From assembly GCA_910578285.1 (NCBI GenBank), contig CAJTQL010000007.1:34204-98203 (forward strand): 64,000 nt of DNA, given 5' to 3'. Made by a program: the position numbers and the translations under genes. Position 1 is the first letter of the stretch. Every line of letters begins with the position of its first letter. The notes beneath the pieces were generated by a model. The model saw only the letters and a program-made list of their open reading frames with translations, was not told the origin of the DNA and did not search any database. This document shows positions 51,056 through 58,165 of this stretch, piece after piece. The stretch is from an uncultured Helicobacteraceae bacterium (lineage in GTDB: Bacteria > Campylobacterota > Campylobacteria > Campylobacterales > Helicobacteraceae).

Positions 51056-51700
51056 ATGAAATTTTTACGATTCATTTTATTTGTCCATTTGCTCTGTGCT
51101 GAAACTTATGATTTGCCCATAGCCCCCTCGCACAGAATCCAGCCACACATCAAGAGTTACAAAACCTTGCGAGATGATAAAATCGTGAAACAAGATTTGG
51201 ATTATTCCTGCGGGGCAGCGTCTTTGGCAACGATTCTAAATTATTATTATGGCAAAGCCATCACCGAAGAAGAGCTGCTTGCTGCAATGGACAAAGGCGA
51301 TAACAAAGCCAGCTTTGAGGACATGGCAAAAGCATTGCCCCAATTTGGATTCAAGGCGCAAGGCTTTGCCGCGAGTTTCGAGCAGCTTTCTAAGCTCAAG
51401 ATTCCTGTGGTGGTGTATCTCAAACATCGCAAAAACGACCATTTCTCTGTGATTCGAGGCATTGATAAAAACCATGTGTGGCTTGCTGACCCATCGCTTG
51501 GCAACACGACTTTGAGCAAGCAGCAATTCCTTGAAATGTATGACACACGCAGCGAGCTTGATGATGGCGAACGGCTCAAGGGAAAATTCCTCGCAATCTT
51601 GCCTTTGCAACCCCAAGCAACCAACCAAAGCTTTTTTAGCAATTCTCCCAAACGACAAACCAGCCAAGCAAAGCAGCAGCTGATTTTTCGGGGGTTTTGA
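51056..51700 (+). CDS. Stand-alone Sec-exported C39 family peptidase
   Basis: A 214-residue cysteine peptidase of the bacteriocin-processing C39 family. Signal peptide at 1-15 (cut after L-C-A). The catalytic set is complete: Gln46 (oxyanion), Cys52 in D-Y-S-C-G-A-A-S-L-A, His129 in D-H-F-S-V-I and Asp145 in L-A-D-P. C39 domains normally sit on ABC exporters and cut leaders in the cytoplasm; here there is no transporter domain, so it should act in the periplasm, like FapD. Its place at the end of the island makes the four precursors its likely substrates. A tail of about 30 polar residues follows the domain. Confidence 0.85.
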   Translation: MKFLRFILFVHLLCAETYDLPIAPSHRIQPHIKSYKTLRDDKIVKQDLDYSCGAASLATILNYYYGKAITEEELLAAMDKGDNKASFEDMAKALPQFGFKAQGFAASFEQLSKLKIPVVVYLKHRKNDHFSVIRGIDKNHVWLADPSLGNTTLSKQQFLEMYDTRSELDDGERLKGKFLAILPLQPQATNQSFFSNSPKRQTSQAKQQLIFRGF

Positions 51701-51792
51701 GGTATAAAGTTCAACTCTAAAACTTCATAAAATTTCACAAAAACTTGACACTTTTTAAGGCAAATGTGTGTACGCACTCCACAATCAAAAAG

Positions 51793-51798
51793 TATCAT
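51793..51798 (+). promoter_or_regulatory. Candidate -10 (TATCAT) of the PepSY-like gene
   Basis: AGTATCATTCTCTTT, 32 bases before the ATG, resembles the region before the small periplasmic gene at 34347. AAGGAG at 51819-51824 is the RBS. Confidence 0.35.
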
Positions 51799-51829
51799 TC
51801 TCTTTGTAAATCAATACAAGGAGAATGAA

Positions 51830-52252
51830 ATGAAAAAGTTACCTCTAGCCATTGTGCTTTCAGGTTTTGTTGGAGCGTATGCTCTTGGAGCTGATGTTGT
51901 GATTCAACATAGCGAGTTGCCCCAAAAGGCGCAACAATTCATCAAAAGCAATTTTGCAAAGAATGCGATTTTGCTTGCAGAGAAGAGCTTTGATGAATAT
52001 GGTGTGAAGTTGGCAGACGAAGTTGAGGTGGAATTTACTCAAGATGGTGAATGGCGCTCTGTTAAGTCCTATCGCCCGCTTCCTAATGTTGGGTTTGTTC
52101 CCAAAAAGGTTTTGGACACGGTAAAATCCAAGTATCCCCAAGCTTCAGTGATGAAAGTCGAGAAAGAATGGAAGAGCTATGAAATTGGTCTCGACAACCA
52201 TAAAAAGCTCATCATCGATGAAAATGGTACATTGGTTGCTGAAAAGATGTAG
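51830..52252 (+). CDS. Periplasmic PepSY-like (DUF2874) protein
   Basis: A 140-residue exported protein: signal peptide 1-20 (A-L-G-A), then the PepSY-like domain with L-P-Q-K-A-Q-Q-F-I (about 31-39), V-E-F-T-Q-D-G-E-W-R-S-V and a second repeat K-V-L-D-T-V-K-S-K-Y-P...V-E-K-E-W-K-S-Y-E-I. Such proteins resemble beta-lactamase-inhibitor-like folds and are often induced by envelope stress. The ATG at 51830 follows a strong AAGGAG. It stands outside the peptide island, 130 bases after the C39 gene, under its own promoter. Confidence 0.75.
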   Translation: MKKLPLAIVLSGFVGAYALGADVVIQHSELPQKAQQFIKSNFAKNAILLAEKSFDEYGVKLADEVEVEFTQDGEWRSVKSYRPLPNVGFVPKKVLDTVKSKYPQASVMKVEKEWKSYEIGLDNHKKLIIDENGTLVAEKM

Positions 52253-52570
52253 GCTCATAGCAAAATAGGAAAATTGCGACTTTAAGTCGCGCTCGAAAAA
52301 TCCAATGTCTCGTCATTGTGAGCGAAACGAAGCAGCCAAATGTTGAAGATTCAACAAGTTCTGCCGAGCATTCTAGCGAATGCTCGCAATGACGATTGGA
52401 ATCGTGTCTTGTTATGTTGAGGATTAGCAAAATATCATATTGCTTTCATAAAATAAGATTGATTGATACTCTTAATCCGCTGTATCTACCCTTTCTATAT
52501 CGCCATCACCACTTGTAAAAAGTCTTTGACATTTTGAAGGCTTATTGTTTAGCCCAGTCATTTTTGGTTT
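52253..52570. other. Gene-free stretch with repeats between the PepSY-like gene and pgpA
   Basis: About 318 bases. They contain a degenerate TGCGACTTTAAGTCGCGC palindrome (about 52275-52292), a full CGTCATTGTGAG hairpin and a truncated GTTATGTTGAGG element (52411-52437). I see nothing coding. Confidence 0.7.
52311..52394. repeat. CGTCATTGTGAGC...GCTCGCAATGACG inverted-repeat hairpin
   Basis: The 13-base ends are complementary apart from one G-T pair, enclosing an inner stem built of GATTCAACAAG... and G-C-A-T-T-C-T-A-G-C-G-A-A-T-G-C. Same family as 33631, 42981 and 61504. Confidence 0.75.
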
Positions 52571-53296
52571 TTATGGCGCTTCTCTAATGCTTCCTATATC
52601 AAGCGGCAGTTCCCATAGCCCAAATTGTTGGAGAATTCCAAGCACGATGAGCCCCAAGAGTCCGGCAAAAAACCCTGCAACTACATCATCGCCCATTACA
52701 CCTAATCCACCTTTGATGTCTCTATCGATTCGCCCGATAATTGAGGGCTTCCAAATATCAAAAAGGCGAAAAAAAGCAAACGCTAAAAGGGCTTCTAACA
52801 TACCAAAACCAAGCATAGAAAGCGTAATCCAAACACCGACAAGTTCATCAATGACAATGCGTTTGTCGTCATGGATTCCGCCGGCAGATTCATATTCGTT
52901 TGTCCATTTGACACCTATGAGCCCAAAAAGAATTGCTAGCATTGCGAGATTGCTTGCATGGAGATAATAGAGAATAGGCAATCCAATCAGCACGCCAACG
53001 AGGCTGCCAAAAGTGCCGGGCGCTTTGGGTGAATGTCCGACATAGCAGAGGCTTAGAAAGAGCCATTTCTTTTTGTCCCAATGCTGCATTTTTTCTTGAT
53101 TATCAAATTCTGCTTGCTTGCGCTCGTCTTGCAAGGTTTCTTGTATGCTTTGTTCGCGCAAATCCTGCTCATTTTGTGCCTCTTGTTGTTCGAATTTGCG
53201 AGCAGATTGTAATTCTTCTTCGCTTGGTGGAGGAGCAAGCGTAAAATCTTGCGGATTTTTGTGTGCCGATTCGAGGCTTGAATGGAAGTCTTTCAT
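52571..53296 (-). CDS. pgpA: Phosphatidylglycerophosphatase A
   Basis: PgpA removes phosphate from phosphatidylglycerophosphate in the inner membrane. The core (about 70-241) has G-H-S-P-K-A-P-G-T-F-G-S-L, D-D-K-R-I-V-I-D-E-L-V-G-V-W-I and D-D-V-V-A-G, the family's three conserved blocks, with four hydrophobic segments. An N-terminal extension of about 70 charged, Gln/Glu-rich residues is unusual; Met69 would give a standard-length protein. It lies one base after the sat-like gene, an order I recall from Campylobacter (Cj1609-Cj1610). Confidence 0.88.
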   Translation of the reverse strand: MKDFHSSLESAHKNPQDFTLAPPPSEEELQSARKFEQQEAQNEQDLREQSIQETLQDERKQAEFDNQEKMQHWDKKKWLFLSLCYVGHSPKAPGTFGSLVGVLIGLPILYYLHASNLAMLAILFGLIGVKWTNEYESAGGIHDDKRIVIDELVGVWITLSMLGFGMLEALLAFAFFRLFDIWKPSIIGRIDRDIKGGLGVMGDDVVAGFFAGLLGLIVLGILQQFGLWELPLDIGSIREAP

Positions 53297-53297
53297 A

Positions 53298-54488
53298 CTA
53301 ATTCACCATTTGTGCTTGATAGAGTGAGAGAAAATCAGAATAGAATGATTTATCGCCATATTCATCGAGCAATTTTGAGGGGCTGATTCCTTTATAGAGT
53401 TGCTCCATTTTTTTGAACCGATTGGGATAAAGTCGCTCAAGAATCATTGCCGAAATTTCTTTGCGAACCAAGATATTTGGCGGCGGGATTCCGAGATTAA
53501 AAAGCTCGAGCATCGATTTGGTATGGTAATGGATATGATGATGTGCACCATGTGGACAGCTGATAATGCTCACAATTGTGCCGCATTGTTTGCAATAGAC
53601 ATATTCACTAAGAATCTGCACATCAAGGCGAATGCCTTGTAGGCTATCAAAAATCGTGTGGATTTGGTTGCTTTCGTAAAAAAGTGATAATCCCATGTGG
53701 TTGCGACCGATGATAAAACGCGTACAGCCGAGATTCTGCACGATAATGGCATTGAGAATCACATGGTTTGCACCATTAAAAAGATAGCTATCATCAAGCG
53801 GAATAATCAACAAACGATTTGCAAGAAAATAATTATCGATTGTGAGTTGCAAGATTTTTTGTCGCAGCTCAAAAGGAAGCAATCCATTGTCTTTGTACGG
53901 CTTGACAATAAACAAAACGAGCAAATCGCTCGAATCATAACAAATGCGGATAATGCGTTCATGCACGCGATGAATAGGATTTGCTTGTAGCATAAATGCG
54001 CTAATATTTTTGGCATGCAATATCAGCTTGCGCTGCTCGATGAGATAAATCATATCGGCAAAATGCGAAACCTTTTTGAGAGTATAAGAGCCAGAAATGG
54101 CATAATTTCCAAGTTTACCATAAAGCGTTTTTGCTTTTTTAGATGTCAAATCCCCACCCATAAGTTTCTTGAAAAATGTTTCCTTGTCAATTATAAAAAT
54201 TTCATTCACACAAATTTCGCCAAAAATTTGACCATCACAAACGAGTTTGAGCCTTTCTCCTTGTTTAGCAGCTTTAAGAACTGCAAGATTTTTCTTGCCA
54301 TTTGGAGCAAGGATAAACGGAAAAGGTAAACTGATTCCATGATGAATCCCAGTTGCATTCACCGCATCATATTCATGTTGATTCATGAGCGCTGTAACGG
54401 GGTTAAGCAGCCCATATGCACACATTTCGAGCATAGACTTGATTTCTTGCGTGAGATAGAGACTTTTATTTTTTCTTGATAATTCCAT
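53298..54488 (-). CDS. Divergent ATP-sulfurylase (sulfate adenylyltransferase) homologue
   Basis: The 396-residue protein has the ATP-sulfurylase plan: a PUA-like N domain, the nucleotide motif N-P-I-H-R-V-H-E (about 173-180), G-R-N-H-M-G-L-S and the zinc-ribbon-like C-K-Q-C-G...C-P-H-G followed by H-T-K. Some catalytic positions differ. Q-x-R-N-P-I-H reads L-Q-A-N-P-I-H, so the sulfate-binding Arg is missing, and the C-terminal G-T-K-x-R-E motif lacks its Arg. No cysD/N/C/H genes are nearby. It may have another role. The start at 54488 overlaps the regulator gene by 23 bases. Confidence 0.75.
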   Translation of the reverse strand: MELSRKNKSLYLTQEIKSMLEMCAYGLLNPVTALMNQHEYDAVNATGIHHGISLPFPFILAPNGKKNLAVLKAAKQGERLKLVCDGQIFGEICVNEIFIIDKETFFKKLMGGDLTSKKAKTLYGKLGNYAISGSYTLKKVSHFADMIYLIEQRKLILHAKNISAFMLQANPIHRVHERIIRICYDSSDLLVLFIVKPYKDNGLLPFELRQKILQLTIDNYFLANRLLIIPLDDSYLFNGANHVILNAIIVQNLGCTRFIIGRNHMGLSLFYESNQIHTIFDSLQGIRLDVQILSEYVYCKQCGTIVSIISCPHGAHHHIHYHTKSMLELFNLGIPPPNILVRKEISAMILERLYPNRFKKMEQLYKGISPSKLLDEYGDKSFYSDFLSLYQAQMVN

Positions 54489-55353
54489 ATTTCTTTCGCT
54501 TCTCCCATAAGCTTTTTCGCGACATACCCAAACGGCGAGATAGTTCGGTATCAGGATATTTATGCTCATAGCATAGAATCACATTTTTGATATAATCATC
54601 AACACAAAGAAACTCGCCATAGAAGTCAATATTGGTTGAGCCGCTCACTTGGATAATATTTTGGAATGTAATTTGGTCATTGCTAATAAACGAAGCAATG
54701 GTTTGTTTATTAGTTATCATATCCAAAAATTCCTGTTGTTCTGTTTTTTTAAGTTCCTCAAGTCCAACAATATAGAGAATATCATTATTATGCTGGGGTT
54801 GACGCAAAATTTCTTTCCAATTACGATGCTTTTTGAGCGACAAAAGTCGCAATGAAAATTCATTGCGGCGCGCATAGAAAATCACATACGCATCAATGCT
54901 TTTTTGATTCTGGCTTTGAAGCACAAGGGGTAAAGAAAGTTTGGTGGGCACTTCGGTAATAAAATTATCCAAAGTCATATCGACATAGCTGCGATAAAAT
55001 GTGACCGTTTGCTTGAGATGTTGAAAGGTATAATAATGCTGAATCTTGCGTACAAGTTCATCAATCATAAAAGGCTTAAGGATATAATCTTTTGCGCCTG
55101 CTTTCATTGGTTTTGTTACCGTATCATCGCTAATATAAGAAATCATTAAAATAATGACACTATCTTTATAAAGGGAAATAATCGAATAAATATTTTGCTC
55201 AATAAGATTCGTTGAAAGCAGAACAACATCATAATTTTTTGAATGGTTTTCATTAGCAACTGTAGTAATATCGCAATCAAATCCCAAATGTTCGAGTTTT
55301 ATCGCGATACTCTGTGCCAGATAAATCTCGTTTTCAATAATCAATACTCTCAC
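54466..55353 (-). CDS. Atypical orphan response regulator (HP1021/Cj1608-like)
   Basis: The 295-residue protein has a receiver-like domain (1-115) and a C-terminal Fis-type HTH (about 255-290, L-S-R-R-L-G-M-S-R-K-S-L-W-E-K-R-K-K-Y-G). The acidic pocket is reduced (I-I-E-N-E) and the phosphate-accepting Asp is replaced by Ser in V-V-L-L-S-T-N-L, while the Lys of L-K-P-F remains. It should not work by normal phosphorylation. HP1021 in H. pylori, of the same build, is known to bind oriC and control metabolic and redox genes. GTG start two bases after the ispDF stop. Confidence 0.85.
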   Translation of the reverse strand: MRVLIIENEIYLAQSIAIKLEHLGFDCDITTVANENHSKNYDVVLLSTNLIEQNIYSIISLYKDSVIILMISYISDDTVTKPMKAGAKDYILKPFMIDELVRKIQHYYTFQHLKQTVTFYRSYVDMTLDNFITEVPTKLSLPLVLQSQNQKSIDAYVIFYARRNEFSLRLLSLKKHRNWKEILRQPQHNNDILYIVGLEELKKTEQQEFLDMITNKQTIASFISNDQITFQNIIQVSGSTNIDFYGEFLCVDDYIKNVILCYEHKYPDTELSRRLGMSRKSLWEKRKKYGIIKKK

Positions 55354-55355
55354 TT

Positions 55356-56483
55356 TTATTGTCTCCAATCCACATATTTCAATGTCGCGACACATGTTGC
55401 CGCAACACCTTCACATCGCCCCAAAAAGCCCAAATGTTCTGTCGTTGTTGCTTTGATATTGAGCTTGGCAGCAGGAATCTCGAGTAAGGAGCTAAGACGT
55501 GCGCACATGCGGTCTTTGTGTGGGGCAATCTTGGGTTCTTGGGTGATAATCGTCAAATCGACATTGACGATAAAAAAGCCAACACTTCTAATAAAACACA
55601 ATACTTGTTGGAGCAAAAGAGCAGAATCGATATTTTCATATTGCGTATCCGAATCAGGAAACCATTGCCCAATGTCGCCCGCGCCCGCAGCACCAAGCAG
55701 CGCATCAATCAATGCGTGGATTCCAACATCGCCATCGCTATGTGCCTTGAAGCCGTATGAGAAGGGAATCCAAACGCCACAAATTGTCAGATGGTCGCCA
55801 TCGGTGAAGCGATGCACATCAAATCCATTACCCACCAATGTCTCGCTGCTAGGCGATGGCAGTTCAAGAAACGCGAGGTCATGGAATGTTGTGAGTTTGT
55901 GCAAATTGCTGCTTCCAGCGACAAACTCTATCGTGCCACCATGCGCATAGATGGCGCTGCTCTCATCGCCAAATTCGCCCATGTTGAGCGCGTCTAGTAA
56001 TGTCGCTTTGCGACAAAGTTGTGGCGTTTGAATGAGCCTTAGCGAATCGCGTGGTAGATAGCCAAAGAGGCTGCTATAAGTCGTGTCATGTGCGCTCACA
56101 AAAGGAACGACACAATCAGCAAGTGGCGCGTTCAAAACTGCCTTGAGAACTTTTTTATCAACACAACACCGCGCAGCATCGCTAACAAGCACCCATTCGC
56201 AATCCACCTTTTGCAGCGCATGCAAAAGCGATTCTTGACGTGTGTTGCCACCACCAACAACCTCGGCTTCGTTGATGAAATTTTGTGCATAGCGCACTTC
56301 TTGGGGCGAAATGGCAACAACCGTTTGCCCAAAATGATGGAGCGCGTGGAATTGTCGCACCACAAAACACCACAAAGGTAATGAGCCAACGCGCAACCAT
56401 TGTTTCTTGCAATGGATGTTAGAACTCTTGGAAAATCGCCGCCCCTCGCCTGCTGCTAGCAGTACCAAAGCAATCTCTCTCAC
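55356..56483 (-). CDS. ispDF: Bifunctional IspD/IspF isoprenoid enzyme
   Basis: This 375-residue fusion catalyses two non-consecutive steps of the MEP pathway: CDP-ME synthesis (IspD, about 1-205) and MEcPP cyclisation (IspF, about 215-375). IspD shows L-L-A-A-G-E-G-R-R-F and V-S-D-A-A-R. IspF starts G-N-G-F-D-V-H-R-F with the metal ligands D-V-H and H-S-D-G-D-V. This fusion is normal in Campylobacterota. GTG start after GAGGAG. It forms an operon with the regulator, sat-like and pgpA genes. Confidence 0.94.
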   Translation of the reverse strand: MREIALVLLAAGEGRRFSKSSNIHCKKQWLRVGSLPLWCFVVRQFHALHHFGQTVVAISPQEVRYAQNFINEAEVVGGGNTRQESLLHALQKVDCEWVLVSDAARCCVDKKVLKAVLNAPLADCVVPFVSAHDTTYSSLFGYLPRDSLRLIQTPQLCRKATLLDALNMGEFGDESSAIYAHGGTIEFVAGSSNLHKLTTFHDLAFLELPSPSSETLVGNGFDVHRFTDGDHLTICGVWIPFSYGFKAHSDGDVGIHALIDALLGAAGAGDIGQWFPDSDTQYENIDSALLLQQVLCFIRSVGFFIVNVDLTIITQEPKIAPHKDRMCARLSSLLEIPAAKLNIKATTTEHLGFLGRCEGVAATCVATLKYVDWRQ

Positions 56484-56543
56484 AATCTCTCCTCTTTGAT
56501 GTTACGAAATTATACAAAGAAACAACTTATTTTTGTCTTTTTT

Positions 56544-56552
56544 TGCTAGAAT
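56544..56552 (+). promoter_or_regulatory. Extended -10 promoter of thiC
   Basis: TGcTAGAAT lies 33 bases before the thiC ATG in the divergent gap with ispDF, with T-rich sequence upstream as is usual in this phylum. No TPP-riboswitch (THI box) pattern is visible in the short leader. Confidence 0.5.
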
Positions 56553-56584
56553 CGCGCTACTCAAAAAGCGACAAAGGATAATTG

Positions 56585-57919
56585 ATGCGAACACAATGGA
56601 TTCAGAAACGTTCAAATGACGCAATACAGACGCAGCTCTATTATGCAAAACAAGGAATCATTACCGAAGAAATGCAGGCTGTGGCGAATGTCGAAGAGCT
56701 GACTGCCGAGACAATTCGTAGCGAAGTTGCGCGTGGTAGATTGATTATCCCTGCAAATATTCGCCATACAAATCTTGTCCCGATGGGCATTGGCGTTGCG
56801 ACAAAAACAAAAATCAATGCAAATATTGGTAGTAGTGCCCTCGCAAGCAATATTGAACAAGAGATTCACAAAGCCCAAACAAGCATCAAATATGGCGCTG
56901 ATACGATTATGGACCTAAGCACTGGGGGTGATTTGGACGCCATTCGAGCTGCCGTTATCGCGCATAGCAGCGTTCCGATTGGCACAGTGCCTATCTATCA
57001 AATTTTACATGATGTGCATGGCGATGTTACAAAGCTCAATAAGGATATTATGCTCGATGTGCTCGAGCGCCAAGCGCAGCAAGGCGTGAGCTACTTTACA
57101 ATCCATTGTGGATTCTTGCTTGCGCACATGCCAAAGGTTGCAAAACGCAAAATGGGTATTGTGAGCCGCGGTGGTTCGCTTATGGCGAGCTATATGTTGC
57201 ATTATCATGTCGAGAATCCGTTCTATGAGGCATTCGATGAAATCCTTGCAATCTGCCGCAAATATGATGTGAGCCTCTCGCTCGGCGATTCGTTGCGCCC
57301 GGGTTGTCTTGCTGACGCGAGTGATGATGCGCAGCTCGCCGAACTCGCCGTGCTTGGCGAGCTCACAGAGCATGCGCGAGCAAACGATGTGCAGGTTATG
57401 GTTGAGGGTCCTGGGCATGTGCCGATGAACCAAATCGAGCGCAATGTGCAGCTGCAAAAGGAGCTTTGTGGCGAAGCGCCTTTCTATGTACTTGGTCCGC
57501 TTGTTACAGATATTGCCGCAGGCTATGACCATATTGCGAGCGCGATTGGCGCGGCGATTGCGGCGTGGAAGGGTGTTGCGATGTTGTGTTATGTAACGCC
57601 CAAAGAACATTTGGGCTTGCCCAATGCAAATGATGTACGTGAGGGGATTATCGCTTATAAAATTGCAGCACATGCAGCAGATATTGCGCGCGGGCGAATC
57701 CACGCACGTGTGCGCGATGATGCGATGAGCGATGCACGTTATGCGTTTGATTGGAATCGGCAATTTGCCCTTGCGCTCGACCCTGAACGCGCGCGCGAAT
57801 ATCATGATGAGGCATTGCCACAAGAGGTTTTCAAAGAGGCAAAATTTTGCTCAATGTGTGGTCCAAAATTTTGTAGCTATAAAATCTCGCAAGACATCAT
57901 GCAAAAGCATGGGGCATGA
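56585..57919 (+). CDS. thiC: Phosphomethylpyrimidine synthase ThiC
   Basis: ThiC is a radical-SAM enzyme converting AIR to HMP-phosphate, the pyrimidine half of thiamine. The 444-residue protein has M-D-L-S-T-G-G-D-L (about 113-121), G-D-S-L-R-P-G-C, V-E-G-P-G-H-V-P and the C-terminal cluster C-S-M-C-G-P-K-F-C (C-x2-C-x4-C). It lacks the N-terminal extension of longer forms, as is common here. The ATG at 56585 is preferred over the TTG before it. It is the only other thiamine-linked gene in the window besides the ThiS domain fused to GlmU. Confidence 0.95.
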   Translation: MRTQWIQKRSNDAIQTQLYYAKQGIITEEMQAVANVEELTAETIRSEVARGRLIIPANIRHTNLVPMGIGVATKTKINANIGSSALASNIEQEIHKAQTSIKYGADTIMDLSTGGDLDAIRAAVIAHSSVPIGTVPIYQILHDVHGDVTKLNKDIMLDVLERQAQQGVSYFTIHCGFLLAHMPKVAKRKMGIVSRGGSLMASYMLHYHVENPFYEAFDEILAICRKYDVSLSLGDSLRPGCLADASDDAQLAELAVLGELTEHARANDVQVMVEGPGHVPMNQIERNVQLQKELCGEAPFYVLGPLVTDIAAGYDHIASAIGAAIAAWKGVAMLCYVTPKEHLGLPNANDVREGIIAYKIAAHAADIARGRIHARVRDDAMSDARYAFDWNRQFALALDPERAREYHDEALPQEVFKEAKFCSMCGPKFCSYKISQDIMQKHGA

Positions 57920-58040
57920 ACGCCCTCATAATGATAATAACGCGCAATTGTCCTTCTGAAGAATCTTAAACAATCGGTGGAGACGCAATGACGCATAGAA
58001 TCTTTTGCGATTCCAAAAGTGGAACACCATTTGCTAGGAG

Positions 58041-58121
58041 TAGAGTGCCTCCATTAAATCCCTTAGTAACTCTAGCCCATCTTGGTTTTACCAAGGTGGG
58101 CAGAGGTTTGAGGCAAACTCT
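58041..58121. other. Three adjoining hairpins between thiC and pyrG
   Basis: TAGAGT...ACTCTA (58041-58074), GCCCATCTTGG...CCAAGGTGGGC (58075-58101) and AGAGGTTTGAGGCAAACTCT (58102-58121) follow one another without gaps. They could be thiC termination structures, a repeat element or a small RNA. A TACAAT at 58136-58141 downstream may start pyrG transcription, in which case they are not part of the pyrG leader. Confidence 0.45.
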
Positions 58122-58165
58122 AAGCAAACTTGCGCTACAATCCTCAAAAACCAAAGCCACATTCA

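Noticed and set aside
56484..56584. TPP riboswitch before thiC
   Set aside because: The leader is only about 25 bases after the likely start site, with no THI-box CUGAGA or matching stems.
57005..57823. 272-residue minus-strand frame opposite thiC
   Set aside because: Shadow of thiC, rich in Arg/Cys/Ile/His, with no recognisable domain.
58130..58165. Longer N terminus for CTP synthase
   Set aside because: The family start M-N-K-R-Y-I-F-V-T-G-G fits the ATG at 58166; the extra 12 residues cross the promoter.
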